The translations under genes and the position numbers were made by a program. A stretch of 64,000 bases of DNA from Isoetes taiwanensis. Its lineage: Eukaryota; Streptophyta; Lycopodiopsida; Isoetales; Isoetaceae. The stretch lies in NCBI GenBank assembly GCA_021234155.1, contig JAJEKV010000100.1, positions 1,342,116 through 1,406,115 on the forward strand, in the 5' to 3' direction. How positions within the stretch are numbered: position 1 is the stretch's first letter; each line of letters begins with the position of its first letter. Under the pieces are notes generated by a model. It was given only the letters and a program-made list of their open reading frames with translations. It had not been told where the DNA came from and did no database searches. This document shows positions 1 through 10,788 of the stretch, piece by piece.

Positions 1-1
1 T

Positions 2-442
2 TCTGCTAAATTTACCTGGTCAAACAAAAGAAAAGGAGATGCAAGAGTTTTCTGTGCTCTTGATAGATTTTATCTGAATATCTCTAGCTCAAATTTCTGG
101 GATAATGCCTATGTTTTCAGTGATGAGTCTGTTGCTATTTCAGATCATCAACCTCAATTCCTATCCACTCAGCATCAAATATCTGTCCCTAGATCTGGAA
201 ATATCCCTTACAAATTTAACTCTAGTTTGCTTCATAATAATTCTTTCTGTAATGACTTCAGAGAATTTTATTCTAAGCTAAATAGAGTTTCTGATCATAT
301 GTCCATGAAGAGCTTTTACTCCAACCTTAAGGCTTCCAAATCTTGGATAAAGGAGTGGACTAAAAAGGTTAATACTGAAAGAATCAAGGAGAAAAAAATT
401 CTTCTCCAACATATGAGAGATATCAGATTGGCTTTTGCTTGA
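2..442 (+). pseudogene. LINE-A ORF2, C-terminal end of the endonuclease domain
   Basis: Frame 2 is open from the window edge to a TGA at 440-442. It shows the end of an APE-type endonuclease: FTWSNKRKGDARVFCALDRF, then SDHQPQFL, the conserved Ser-Asp-His block near the domain end that supplies the catalytic His. This nuclease nicks target DNA to prime reverse transcription. The next LINE-A frame starts in another phase at about 435, so a small indel near 430-442 separates the endonuclease from the reverse transcriptase. The start codon and the N-terminal half lie outside the window. Confidence 0.8.
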
Positions 443-2874
443 TGATCCCCTTAATCCTAATTTGCATCTTCAAGAAGAAAATGAGAGGAAAATCAGAACC
501 ATTGAGGAAATTGAAGCCAAAGGGGCTGCCATTAGGTGCAAGATTAAATACTCGAATGATATGGATTCTGGTAGTACCAAATTCTTTTTTAGAGTTGCTA
601 AAGCTAGGCAGATGAAAAACTCTATCTCTGAAATCAAAAGTGACTCTGGGGATATTCTAAATAACCCCTCAGATATCTCAAATTTCTTCTACTCTAAATA
701 TTCTGCTCTGTTCTCTAAGCAAAATAATTTGGATACTACTGCTGTCAATAATGCTAAGGCTTTCACTGATTTGATTGATGCCATTATCCCAAGTGATCAC
801 TGCCAAATGGTTATTTCTCTATCAAATGTTCCAAGCTCTGATGAAGTCTTATCTATCTTAAAAAGTTTCAAGCATGAAAAATCTCCAGGGCCAGATGGCT
901 TTCCCCCTGAATTCTTTCTTATGTTCTGGGATTTAATGCAAAATGACATTATGCATTTTATAAAGGGATTTTGGGAATCCAATCATCTTCATCCCTCGAT
1001 TGCTAGTGGTTTTATTTCCCTGATTCCTCAAGTTGAGAGACCTTCTGATTTCTCTGATTGGAGGCCTATTTCCTTAACAAACTCTACATACAAGATTTGT
1101 GCTAAAATCATTGCCTCAAGAATTAAGGATTATCTGCAAAAATGTATTAGTGGAAATCAGTGTGCTTTTCTTCCAAACAGATTCATTTTAGAAAATTACA
1201 TTGCTGCCATGGAAGGATTGCATTGGAATAAAATATCAAGCCAAAACTGTATTCTGCTTAAATTGGACTTCAAAAGGGCATTTGACAATATCAGATGGGA
1301 TTTTATTGAGTTTGCTATGAAAAAGCTAGGCTTCCATGACAGAATGATTCAGCTAATTATGGGTTTAAATCTCAGATCTAACTCTGTTGTTCTCATCAAT
1401 GGCTCTCCTAGTCCCTTTTTTCCTCTAGAGAGAGGGGTTAGACAAGGTTGTCCACTGGCACCTTATCTTTTTATTGTGGTGGCTGAATTGCTCACTAAAG
1501 CAATTAAGTACCATCAAGATATTGGCAATATTTCTGGTCTTAAACTCCCGAACTCCCCTGAAACTCTCTGTATTCAACAATATGCTGATGATACCTTCTT
1601 CGTTCTTGAAAATAATGCTAAAAACATTGCCTTCTTCATGGATCTTTTAAGTCAATTCAGTGCAGCATCAGGAGTGGATTTAAATTTATCTAAGTGTGTT
1701 ATGATAAGTGACAGTGACAACTCATATGTGGCAGGGATTAAAATTATCAAAACTTCAGAGGTTACCAAACTTCTTGGCATGCCTTTGTCTCTGAATCCCA
1801 ACCTCTCTGGTCTCTGGTCCCCAATTATTGAAAAGATCAGAGCTAAGCTTCATATCTATAAAAATACCTTATCCTTGGCAGGCCGAGTTGTAATTGCCAA
1901 TCAAGTTCTTACCAGCTCTCATATCTATTTCTCTACTGCTTTAGTTGCTCCAGCCTCTGTTTACAAGCAGATTGAGAAAATTATTAGGAACTTCATTTGG
2001 AATGGTAATAATCTAGTCAATTGGAATACTATCACCAGGCATAAAAAAGAGGGTGGTCTTGCTTGTAAAAATATCCATAAACAGGCCCAAGCCCTTGCAG
2101 GGAAATTTGTTTGGAAAGCTCTAAATGGCTCTGACAGTGTAGCATCTAAATTCATCAGATACTGGCTCACAAAAAGCTCTCCTTCTGGTCATCCTTCAAT
2201 TCCTCATGATTTACCAAATTCTGCTTTTTGTGAAGTCTCCTTAGCAACCAATATGTCCCCTCTTATGAGAAACATTATCAAGGCCTGGAATAATATCTAC
2301 TTAGCTTTCAAATTTGATCAGAGCCAAAATTTTCATTTGGACATGTCTATTTTCTGGTCTCCTACTTTCAAGGATTATCCGAACCATGTGCTGGCCTTGA
2401 AACATCCTCAGATTTACAAGAAATGGTACCTCAAGGGCTTTTATAATTTAGGTGATCTGTGGCACAATGGTAGATGGATTACTTGGTCAAATCTCAAGAT
2501 CAAAATAAGGGGAACTCATACTGACAAAAAGGTTTACAAACACATCAGGAACATTGTTGGAAATTCTGTCCCTTCTCGGTTGCCCAGTAGTGGCCTTAGC
2601 TGGATGCTTAATAAAAAATCAAATTACAAGGTCAAGGATATTTATAATTTCTTAGATCAAAGGCCTGATCTTCCTAAGTCATCCATTGCTTGGAACATAA
2701 ACTCTGCTGTTACTAAATCTTTAATCAGAAATGTATGGAGCTCCTATGCTTCAAGAAAGGTTTCTTTCTTTGCTTGGCTGATTGCAAATAAAAGTGTTCC
2801 CTGTCTTCAAGTTGTGGCCAGTAGAAATCCTAATGTCTCACCAAACTGTCCTCTTATCTTATATTATAATGTTG
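435..2874 (+). CDS. LINE-A ORF2 reverse transcriptase, continues at 6948-7315
   Basis: About 813 residues of plant LINE reverse transcriptase. Visible blocks in order: EKSPGPDGFPPEFF, WRPISLTNSTYKICAKIIA, LKLDFKRAFDNIRWDF (first catalytic Asp), GVRQGCPLAPYLF, QYADDTFFV (YADD active site) and KLLGMPLS, followed by the connection region and the start of a zf-RVT finger. The enzyme copies LINE RNA at the nicked target. The frame enters the 4-kb insertion within VV and stops at 2877-2879. When the insertion and one copy of its 9-bp duplication are ignored, the frame runs on in phase as VEDLEHIFF at 6948. The first codon at 435 is TTG and is only where the frame opens after an upstream frameshift. 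The RT core has no internal stop, which suggests a fairly young copy. Confidence 0.92.
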
Positions 2875-3328
2875 TGTAATGGACCACGCCCTAATTTGGA
2901 CGGTTCAGATCTTTCGAACTTAATTTAAAGGCCGAGATTTCACCTCTAGGTTTTTTTTTTTCTAGGTTTCTCTTGGTTTCCGCTGTAATTTTTTCTCTTC
3001 TGTTTTCGGTTTCACATTCTTCATTACATCCAGCTGATCCATTACCAACTGAATCGACATGAAGCTGAAGAAGCAAAGGTTATTCTTGATATCCAATGTC
3101 CTTGACAATCGGTTTTTGTTTTTTTTGCCTTATGTTCTCTTTTGTGCAGACTCTTGGAAGATTTCTCCACCAGATTTACGGCAATACAAGATTTATTGGT
3201 GCAACATTTCTGTAGAGGCCACCTGAGGCTCTGCAGCGAGTATTTTCTTGGTTGCTATATCCAAAAATTTCTACATCGCCAACATGGGCGCTTGCATGAA
3301 CATGCACTATAAAGCATGGTTCTGATGC

Positions 3329-3803
3329 TTATATGCTTATAATGCTGGTTGCTGCGGATTTATGCCTCACAAGGTTTGGCTTGGTCGATGAACCATTGCT
3401 CACAGGGTCTATGCCGCACTGGGTTTGCACTAAGGTGGATTCTAGAATAAAATCGACGCTGAAACAAACCATGTTTTGATGATCGACTGCCAAAGAAGCG
3501 CCATTATACATAACCAGAATAGGTCTACTGGTAAGCATTGCAGAGCTATAGACATCCATTTTCGTATATCCTTTAATTTTACACGTTTTTCAAATTTCAT
3601 GCATTCAATGTTGCGTTTTTTGCCCTGGCTTTCCGGTTAAGCCATTCATCCAGGAGGGAGCTATCCACATCCATTCCGAACAACTTGCCTCGATCAAGCA
3701 GTCTGATGCTGCCACTCCCTAGCACATTAATATGATCTATCTGTTGTAAGAAATTCCGGCTCAGAAGCCCCTTTTTTGCTATTGCGGTGATCACACCATG
3801 CAT
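3329..3803 (-). pseudogene. Gene-like fragments of unknown family inside the 9-bp-TSD insertion
   Basis: Two minus-strand frames have coding character. 3597-3803 reads MHGVITAIAKKGLLSRNFL and later IDHINVLGSGSIRLLDRGKL; 3329-3559 reads MDVYSSAMLTSRPILVMYNG and later DPVSNGSSTKPNL. I do not recognise the family. They could be two exons of one captured gene with an intron-like AT-rich gap between. No transposase motif is present. Confidence 0.3.
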
Positions 3804-4017
3804 GAGCCTCTTCCCCAGTTTCTGAACTGGCTGTTTGTGAGATCATATTTTGCTGCTGCATGAAATTCCTTCAAAACTCTTACTTACAGTATCATGGTAT
3901 TGTTGGTTTTAATTTTAGGTTTTAGAATTGTTACTTCAGCTTCTTTGGATTATGAGAAATAGGTTATGAGAAACTTTTGACTAATATCACATCCGCAAAT
4001 GCTCCTTTGGCCTTTTG

Positions 4018-5270
4018 TTCGATCGCTCCATCTTTGGTCATAAGACATAGTCATATCTCTCCTATGGCATGCCATGCGTGAAATTGTGGTATAAGAAACT
4101 TCTGACTTTCTTTTTGTTACTTTTCTTGATTTAAAAACTGACCTTTTTTGTGCAGGTGGATCATTCAGGTGGATAAATTGCTGGGGCTGCAGGATGCACC
4201 AGTACGTCTCTGATTTATGATGTAAATCCACTTTAGATGCAGCTGTCGTTAGAAAAGTTGGAAAGCATTTTATGAAAGCTTTTGCAATCATGTCTTATTT
4301 GTTATGTAGTTGTGAAGGGATAAGACAGGAAGTTGACAGAGAAGGCTCTCCGTATATGTGGAACTGATTATATTTGTAATTTTTCAGAGAGAAATGAGCT
4401 TCCAGTTTGGTAAATTTATTAGTATTGACATGTTTTGTAATACAATTCAAATTTTCTAGATTCAAATACTGGAAGTTGCTATTGCAGAATTGAGCAGTTT
4501 GCCATCTACGAGGGTAAGGCCAGTTCTTTTTCTGCTACTATTAAAATTCTGTACTATGACTATCCTTCACATCTGTCAGGCTTTTAGGTTTTCTAAAAAG
4601 CTCTCGGTAAAATTATGTCTACATAATCATCTTCCTGGAAGGAGTGTTTATTCATGTATCATAAATGCAGATGCTGCAGTCAGTGGCAGGAGTAAGAGAA
4701 GGAGTAAGAGAAACATCTGGCTCTGCTGGATTGTAGGTTGTACATTGTGCTTAGCCAGCTTTAGTGCCCTGCAAGAACAAAAGACTATTCTAGAACTAAG
4801 GCTTCAGAAGCAAATATATGGCATTTGGATCCGCTTGCTCCTTGCTCCTCATATGTTAGAAAATTTTCCATCTTTGTTTGTAAGACAGTCATATCTCTTC
4901 TATGTCATGCTTGAAATTGTGGTATAAGAAACTTCTGGCTTTCTTTATGTTACTTTTCTTGATTTAAAACTGACCTTTTTTGTGCAGGTGGATCATTTAG
5001 GTGAATCATGTTAATATTTTTTGGATGGAGTAAAGGCCATCTTCAAGAAAACTTTGAGGAGCTATGTCTTGCATTTGCTATACATAGTATTGTTGAATCG
5101 ACACTTATATTTGAGCAGAGTGGCTTGATGGGTTGCCTGCATTCCAGACATGAATGCCTCTTTATGCCTAGCCAACTTTAGTGCCCTGCAATAAAAAAAA
5201 AAACTATTCTAGAACTGAAGCTTCAGAAGCAAGTATATGGCATTTGGAATCGGCTTGCTCCTCGCTCTTC
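4018..5270. repeat. Internal duplicated blocks within the 9-bp-TSD insertion
   Basis: The stretch at about 4018-4170 is repeated with changes at about 4853-5000; both contain TTTTTTGTGCAGGTGGATCA, a good plant 3' splice site. A second block at about 4750-4850 recurs at about 5168-5270 (shared TATATGGCATTTGG and CTTCAGAAGCAA). The alternating order suggests local duplication of a captured intron-exon segment. A plus-strand reading frame at 4490-4927 spans part of this but has no recognisable product. Confidence 0.7.
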
Positions 5271-6889
5271 ATTTCCCTTGCAATCATATGATATGTCCCA
5301 GGTATGATACGTAATTCTTATATGTCAGAATATTATTAAGAGGGAGTAGTTTTTATATGTTAAAAGATCTTTGGATCATAGATCCTTGATCATGGAGCTT
5401 TGCCTAAATTTCTTTTGATATTTGTGTTTGCAAGGTGGGCACGAACATTGGGGGCCATGGTTTCGCCATAGCCAAAGGTCAGAAGCAAATGCTCTATTTG
5501 AACGTTATGTTAAATAAGCGTCATGTTAGTACTTAAAAGTCAAATACTTTACCCTTCTTTGTCTTTTATGAATTCGGTGATGTGACAATTGAACGCTCTA
5601 AATGCTTTACCAACTTGAGTACCATTTATGGAATACTTCTCTTATTTTAGAAGCTTTTGCTCTTCTATTTGTTTCAATAAATCGGCTATGAGAGATAGCA
5701 CGTGAAAATGTGCACTACAAAAGCGATTATGGCACCGTAATGGGATGCAGTTTTTGTTGCACCACTATTAGGAACTTCAACCTTGCTCTGTATGTATAGT
5801 AAGCCCAGTTGCAAAGGCAGAAAGCACGAGGTACCTTTTGCCCTCATGTAAGTCTTTTAACACAATGGCGTGGAGTTAATCTTATAGTTGAGTGGCCCAA
5901 GGAAAATAGCATTTGGTTATATAGAAGAGTATTCAAGGCAGGCTTTGGAGTTTCAAGAAATGTGTTCGTCCAAGTGTTTGTTGTGCTATGGTTTGTTAGC
6001 ATGTGCTGCATCAATGCTCAGTAGTGTTCTAGTGCTTTAGCTCATGTCTCCACCCATGCTGAGGATGCACCTACTAGATCCTTATGGGAAAAGGAAGTAG
6101 AAGTGGCTTGATCTCATGGCCTCCTCTCTCAGAATTTTAACTCATGTTTTAATGTCTGTGAAACAGACTAAAGCATAAACTTACTGCATGGGCTAAGTTT
6201 TGTGGGTACTATGGAAGTGTGATAATATATTAAAGTTTTAGCAATGCTGGAAGAGGAGCAAAGGATCACTCATGGTTACATTATTAAGTAATATAAAGAG
6301 TAGCATTACCACTCACATAATAGTTACCAACTTTGGCTAATATATTTGGTGGAATGATAATACAAAAAGTAGCATTACCACTCACATAATAGAGTTACCA
6401 ACTCTGGCTAATATATTCGGTGGAATTAGACTGTTGAAATCAAATGCAGCCATGGTGTTGCATGGCCATGTTTCGTCTTGACATGTGCAAGTTTGAATAT
6501 TGCCTAAGGTCAATTTACACATATATATTTCAAACCAATATCTTAAAGTACATATATATTTCAAATCAATATCTTAAAGTTGGTGTATGAATGCAACAAA
6601 ATAGACAAGCTTTAAAATCCTTTATACTAAGACCTCTTCCTCTAATATACACAAAAAAGTGCAAAATTAGTGATATATCTCTTCCTCCAATATATACAAA
6701 AAAGTGAATGACATGTCGCCAACTTTACCCATGAATTTCTATATTAAAACGAGGAAGTTCCAAAGTTTATAATATAATTCAAGTGAAGCTTATCCCAAAA
6801 TTATAAAGTTCGTTACACGTGAAGCTCATCTCATTATGACAAAGTCAGTTAGTCTCTGTCCGGCTCTTTTCCTCTCTCGGTTCATCTAG
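5271..6889. other. Right part of the 9-bp-TSD insertion, no gene recognised
   Basis: AT-rich, with short direct repeats such as AGTAGCATTACCACTCACAT near 6300 and 6368, and a repeated CATATATATTTCAAA motif near 6520-6565. No convincing reading frame. Confidence 0.5.
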
Positions 6890-6947
6890 ATGTACCAAAC
6901 GGATGCCCAGCAACGCTGGGCACCATTACTAGTCTGTAATAATGTTG

Positions 6948-7315
6948 AGGATTTGGAACATATTTTCTTTTGCTCAAAATTAGATCCCCTTTGGTTGTGG
7001 TTTAATAGATACTTTGACAATTATGATACCTCTTCCATCCTTAATTTCATGCAAGGAAATGATAATTATAAGAATACCATTGCATTTCTAACTCTGTGGA
7101 ATATTTGGAAATCGAGAAATAGATGTCTATATGGCAAGAAAAGGTTTTCTATTACATGGATTAAGCTACATATTAAATATGACATTGAGCTCTGTGCTAC
7201 TGCACATAGGAGAATTTTTGCTGACAATTATGACAGGTCCTGGGATCAAATTGGTGAATTTGTGGGGTATTATAATTTATTTATCTCAACACTTTCATTT
7301 ACAAATACTAATTAA
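6948..7315 (+). CDS. LINE-A ORF2 C-terminus (rest of zf-RVT region)
   Basis: This continues the reverse transcriptase frame after the insertion: VEDLEHIFFCSKLDPLW, then FLTLWNIWKSRNRC, typical of the region after the zf-RVT finger in plant L1 ORF2 proteins, where the finger reads CPLC...EDLxHIFFxC. It ends at a TAA at 7313-7315 after FTNTN. The frame matches the left side exactly once the 9-bp duplication is counted once, so the insertion broke one continuous ORF2. The cysteine after CPL in the usual motif appears to be replaced (CPLIL on the left side). Confidence 0.85.
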
Positions 7316-7334
7316 GTTCCTTTTCATAGGATAC

Positions 7335-7883
7335 ATGGAGTTGTGCAGGGGGCCTTACACGAACAGATACTTTGTCTCCAAGGATGGAGAGTCTCTGAGA
7401 AATGAAGCTGATAGATATGGTGTGGAGAGATTGCATGAGCATCAGGTCTGCTATCCCCCTACTAATCAGTGGTCAGTCTGGCAAAGAAGAAAAGATGAAG
7501 AGGTCAAGAAAACAGCTGAAAGGTTATGGGCAGAAATATTCTCAAGGGAAGTTATGCAAATGGTCTTCATGTTCAGGTTCATTGAGAAGTACAATCAGGA
7601 TTTCACTGAAAGGCAGTTTCTAAGATATAGAGAGTTATACTACACTCACAGAATGCTTGCTGATGGTTATGGTACGCTTATACTGCTTATGGTACAGTCA
7701 GATTACTACAGATTGATCAGAGATGAGCTATGGCATGCACCTTCCTATATTCTTGGCACTACCTCAAATTTCACAAATCGTTTTAACCTGCTTTTTTTCT
7801 CCAATGATCCAGATGACACAAAAATTCCTACTATCCCTTCCACTACCATCATATCAGAAATTGACAGCATTGGCTCCTTTTGA
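7335..7883 (+). CDS. Putative extra reading frame of LINE-A downstream of ORF2
   Basis: An ATG at 7335 opens 182 codons and stops at 7881-7883, between the ORF2 stop and the A tail. The protein is polar and rich in Arg, Glu and Tyr, with EVKKTAERLWAEIFSREV and FIEKYNQDFTERQFLRYREL, which look helical. I do not recognise a family. Its place inside the LINE suggests either a third ORF of this LINE lineage or a captured sequence. Lack of stops over 183 codons in AT-rich DNA supports real coding, but no homologue is known to me. Confidence 0.5.
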   Translation: MELCRGPYTNRYFVSKDGESLRNEADRYGVERLHEHQVCYPPTNQWSVWQRRKDEEVKKTAERLWAEIFSREVMQMVFMFRFIEKYNQDFTERQFLRYRELYYTHRMLADGYGTLILLMVQSDYYRLIRDELWHAPSYILGTTSNFTNRFNLLFFSNDPDDTKIPTIPSTTIISEIDSIGSF

Positions 7884-8261
7884 ATGCAGTAACTCCTTTT
7901 GTGAATGCAGGTCATTTAGTACTTTTAGCAAAAGGATTGGCATGAAGAATTTGTGGAGAACTGTTTTCAAGACTCTTTTTGGGATTCTTACACCGGAAAA
8001 CTTTGACATTTGCCTTCAATTATCACATATCTGGAGAGTTTTGAAGATCTTGTACATCAGATGTCACATTCTGAGGGATTTTAGCTGCTGCTTACTCTTA
8101 ACATCATACCCAAAGGATTTTCTGGACTACTTCTGCTACATAAACTTGGTTTCATAATTTCATGTTCATCAGTTCACATTTTCTATTGTTAAGTCTTCAT
8201 GGGACTTAACTATATTTTGTATGTTTTTCCTTAATTAATGAAAAAATCATCTCGTACCTTC

Positions 8262-8290
<29 letters not shown>
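7884..8290 (+). other. LINE-A 3' UTR and A tail
   Basis: AT-rich untranslated sequence ends in CTCGTACCTTC followed by 29 consecutive A residues at 8262-8290, the hallmark of target-primed insertion of a polyadenylated LINE RNA. Confidence 0.85.
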
Positions 8291-8292
<2 letters not shown>

Positions 8293-8530
8293 GTGCATTT
8301 AGTGGACGAACAGAGCTTGCAGGCACAACAAATCCTAGATGGATGTTTGTTATAGAACGCTTTTTGAAGGTCCTCAAGGACTTCGTACGTCAGAAGGCAA
8401 GGCCAGAGGGTTGCATGGCCGAGGGCTGGTTAGCACGAGAGTCATTATTCTATGTCACCGAAGTTCTTGGCCGATCTACACCCCAATGCTCCACGATTAT
8501 GGACCGATGAAGACACTCCAACTATAATTG
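8291..8530 (+). pseudogene. CACTA transposase C-terminal fragment (DUF4218 end)
   Basis: Directly after the LINE-A tail the frame reads RWMFVIERFLKVLKDFVRQK then ARPEGCMAEGW, the characteristic block at the end of the DUF4218 domain of En/Spm (CACTA) TNP2-type transposases (family pattern RWMYxxERYMKxLKxxVRxxARPEGSMAEGY). A stop follows at about 8511. The next block of the family lies further downstream in a different phase, so indels have broken the gene. The absence of an upstream part is explained by LINE-A landing in this exon. Confidence 0.85.
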
Positions 8531-8630
8531 GAGAAGTTCAGAAGGAAGACCACGTAAGAAATTGTTCACACTAGAAGAACAGGGCAAAAGTCAATAAGTT
8601 TCTCATCTACAACTCCACTCCCATGGAGAA

Positions 8631-9464
8631 ATGGATAAAAAATACGAGGAAGAAAAAAATAAAAGAGATGAGGAGAGAAGACGCTATCGACAAAAGAATC
8701 GCAAACAACCACTTCCAGATCATCTAGGGGTCCTGCCAAGTGAGATAAACAATAAATGGCTGCTCGAACAACTAGAGATGGCAAGGCAACGTGGCGAACA
8801 TGTTTCTAGCGAAGAATTTGCATATGCTAAAGGCGTGTCACTATTTGTAAGTGCAACTTAATAGCATATAATTCACGAGTTTCGTTCGTTATTTTGAACA
8901 TTTGTTCCTTTACTTTGTAGTATAATTCATATGCATCAATATGGTCTTCTGGTGCTCACTTTCGACGACAAAGTGTGGATCATGGCAAACGCACTTATGA
9001 TTGTGGTATATCAGCAAAGTTTAGTACAGTTTGCCAGACTGGTAGTGCAGACCCAAACCCAATCGAGGCAATGTTGGAATGGATTGGTACTATAAAGACT
9101 ATCATGGAGGTTGATGTCGGTAGTGCATTCAAAACAATGTTGTTTGATGCCGAATGGTTTGATCTTGTGTGTACTGGTGCTCATGCCACGATACGCAAAG
9201 ATCTGAGTGGCCTGTATTCACTAGATTCAACTCGTCGGTATCGTGGTCAAGACACACTCGTGAGGGTTGAGCAATGTGAACAAGTATGTTTACTTGGATG
9301 CAATAAAATTTATATATGTCATTAACAAAGGAACTAATGTAATAGAGGTTTTGTAGGTCACCTTCGTTCCAGATCCTTTGCAAGATCAGTGGTGGTTTGT
9401 AGTTCCATGTAAGGCTCGCTCCCGCCGCATATTTGAAGGTGAAGAAGAGATGGCGGTCGAATAG
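8631..9464 (+). pseudogene. CACTA transposase, DUF4216 region, exons 8631-8846, 8921-9283 and 9357-9464
   Basis: Three segments join in phase through two GT-AG introns (8847-8920 and 9284-9356, both phase 0). Segment one ends with NNKWLLEQLEMARQRG; segment two reads YNSYASIWSSGAHFRRQSVD, then IMEVDVGSAFKTMLFDAEWF; segment three reads VTFVPDPLQDQWWFVV and stops at 9462-9464. This order (WLLEQL..A..G, YNSY...G..F, ...V.LF..DWFD, Y.DDPFV) is that of DUF4216 at the C-terminus of TNP2-type transposases. The introns keep clean splice sites, so the gene was spliced until recently; loss of the front end makes this copy inactive. Confidence 0.82.
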
Positions 9465-9902
9465 AGAGGTTGGGGGGAGGGGGGGCTAGACTATTGTCAT
9501 GATAGAAGACTACCATCGATTGAACCTTCATTACTTTATTATGATTATATTTTCTTCCCACATATGAATAAGAAAATACTTTGGCATGCGAATTTGTGTA
9601 TACTACAAACCATATTAGGCAACATTAGTATTGCAACTTCGAAGTTATCATAGACATTTATGCCAAGTTAATTGGCAGCCTAGTATAGACCTATGGCTTG
9701 CAAGCGCCGATCAGGGCAGTCCTACATACAGTTGAGTACACGCTTTATGTTTAATTAATCATAAAATGTGAAGATTCCCTTCAAAATGCAAGATTCATAT
9801 ACAAAAATCATATATGTATTCCCTTCAAAATACAAAATTCATATAAAAAACCCATACACAATTCAAATACACAAAACAAACAAAGTGGATGCCAGTGCAC
9901 AT
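9465..9902. other. Non-coding spacer downstream of the transposase
   Basis: Contains a short direct repeat (ATTCCCTTCAAAAT at about 9775 and 9818) in AT-rich sequence. No gene seen. Confidence 0.6.
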
Positions 9903-10412
9903 CTAGCGGTATATATCAGCATCCAGTGTGATCCACTCGCAGGCTCGAAGGTGCTCGACGGTGATTTCCTCCACCCCGTCAGAACAAGCCTCCCGAAGCA
10001 TGGAATCCAAGCCCTCCGGCGTGGTGTCTGTTTCCCCAAGGAATTCATGTACAAGCACTTCCCGCATGCCCTGGTTGGTCTGGTGCAACCTTTGAAAGTA
10101 GGGCTTCAGCAAATGTTTCCCTTCCCAAAGGACCCTATCCTCTAGCATACGGGCCAAGCACAACGAGCTCACCATGCATTTCTTCAGGCATTCGAGCCTG
10201 TATTGAGGGAAGGTCCCGGCCTCCCAGTAATGCGAGCGAGGTCTTTCTTGCCCCCTATCACGCAGCTTTGTCATGGCTTGCTTGAACTCTGGCCTTTCTT
10301 GGGTTAGGTTCGTCTCTAGCCACTCAGACTGGAGGCAGTTCAGGTGCTCAGCAAAGAAATACCTGACGGCCTTGCGGCATCAAGCGGGCATGCATCGGGG
10401 AGAAGCGGCCAT
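9903..10412 (-). pseudogene. Small transposon-associated gene of unknown function with one premature stop
   Basis: Read from an ATG at 10412 the frame has a single TGA at codon 11, then stays open to 9903: AVRYFFAEHLNCLQSEWLET, FPQYRLECLKKCMVSSLCLA and EITVEHLRACEWITLD are visible. About 158 residues follow the stop. I do not recognise a family; no signal peptide or membrane segment is evident. It is divergent from the spliced gene at 10789-11318, and the 380 bp between them holds two 17-bp palindromes. If translation starts at an internal Met (in KQAMTKLRDRG) the gene could be intact. Confidence 0.5.
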
Positions 10413-10429
10413 GGCGGATCTGGTGTGAG

Positions 10430-10505
10430 GAGCTCTGACGAAGGAGGAGGAGGAGGAAGCTGGAGAGCGGAGGAGCAGAGGACGGAGGACGGAGGGCGGC
10501 GGAGA
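10430..10505. repeat. GGA-rich low-complexity tract
   Basis: Runs of GGAGGA and GGACGGAGG units on the plus strand, in the presumed leader of the minus-strand gene. Confidence 0.7.
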
Positions 10506-10555
10506 AGCTGGAGGACTAATAGGGCAATATATATGCGAAAACAAAACAAATTTCG

Positions 10556-10628
10556 TACGACGTCGCAAATGCGGTGAACGCCGTTATAGACGTCGTTAAA
10601 CGACGTTGAAACGTCGTTAAACGACGTC
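10556..10628. promoter_or_regulatory. Palindrome cluster between two divergent genes
   Basis: ACGTCGTTAAACGACGT stands at 10590-10606 and again at 10611-10627. Each is two 8-base arms around one base, and the starts are 21 bp apart, about two helical turns. A half-copy (ACGACGTCG) lies at about 10557. The same palindrome family recurs near 20278-20338 and 29129-29630. CACTA elements are known to carry arrays of short subterminal motifs bound by an accessory transposase; equating these palindromes with such sites is inference. Confidence 0.65.
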
Positions 10629-10788
10629 TCTGTTCCTTTAAATGTCAGCCGGCCGGCTTTCATTTTTCCCATTTGTTTTATGATTTGAGTTGATTTGAGT
10701 ATTGCGCTACTCGCTTTGAACGATCCTCGGATCCTAGTTTTTCATTGCAGTTATTGTGAGAGTTTTTTCTTTATTGCTTTTGGGATAC

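Larger units (their letters stand above)
2875..6938. mobile_element. 4.06-kb insertion in LINE-A with 9-bp target duplication, Mutator-like candidate
   Basis: ATAATGTTG occurs at 2866-2874 and again at 6939-6947, directly on either side of the insert, and the LINE frame continues in phase across it. A 9-bp duplication is typical of Mutator-like elements. The ends have only weak inverted similarity: both read TAATGG near the tip when one is reversed, so the TIRs are degenerate or the class is another. No transposase is seen. The interior holds gene-like fragments and internal duplications, as in gene-capturing (Pack-MULE) elements. Confidence 0.6.
1..8290 (+). mobile_element. LINE-A, L1-type non-LTR retrotransposon, 5' end outside window, split by an insertion
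   Basis: The order is endonuclease C-terminus, reverse transcriptase, zf-RVT finger, a further reading frame, 3' UTR and a 29-base A tail (8262-8290), which is the order of a plant L1 LINE. The element is cut by a foreign insertion at 2875-6938, and the ORF2 frame resumes in phase after it. The 3' A tail runs straight into a CACTA transposase reading frame, so LINE-A most likely inserted into that gene. Its 5' end and the matching target duplication lie outside the window. Confidence 0.9.

Noticed and set aside
5711-5740. CACTA tip (CACTACAAAAGCG)
   Set aside because: No matching inverted end or 3-bp duplication found nearby.
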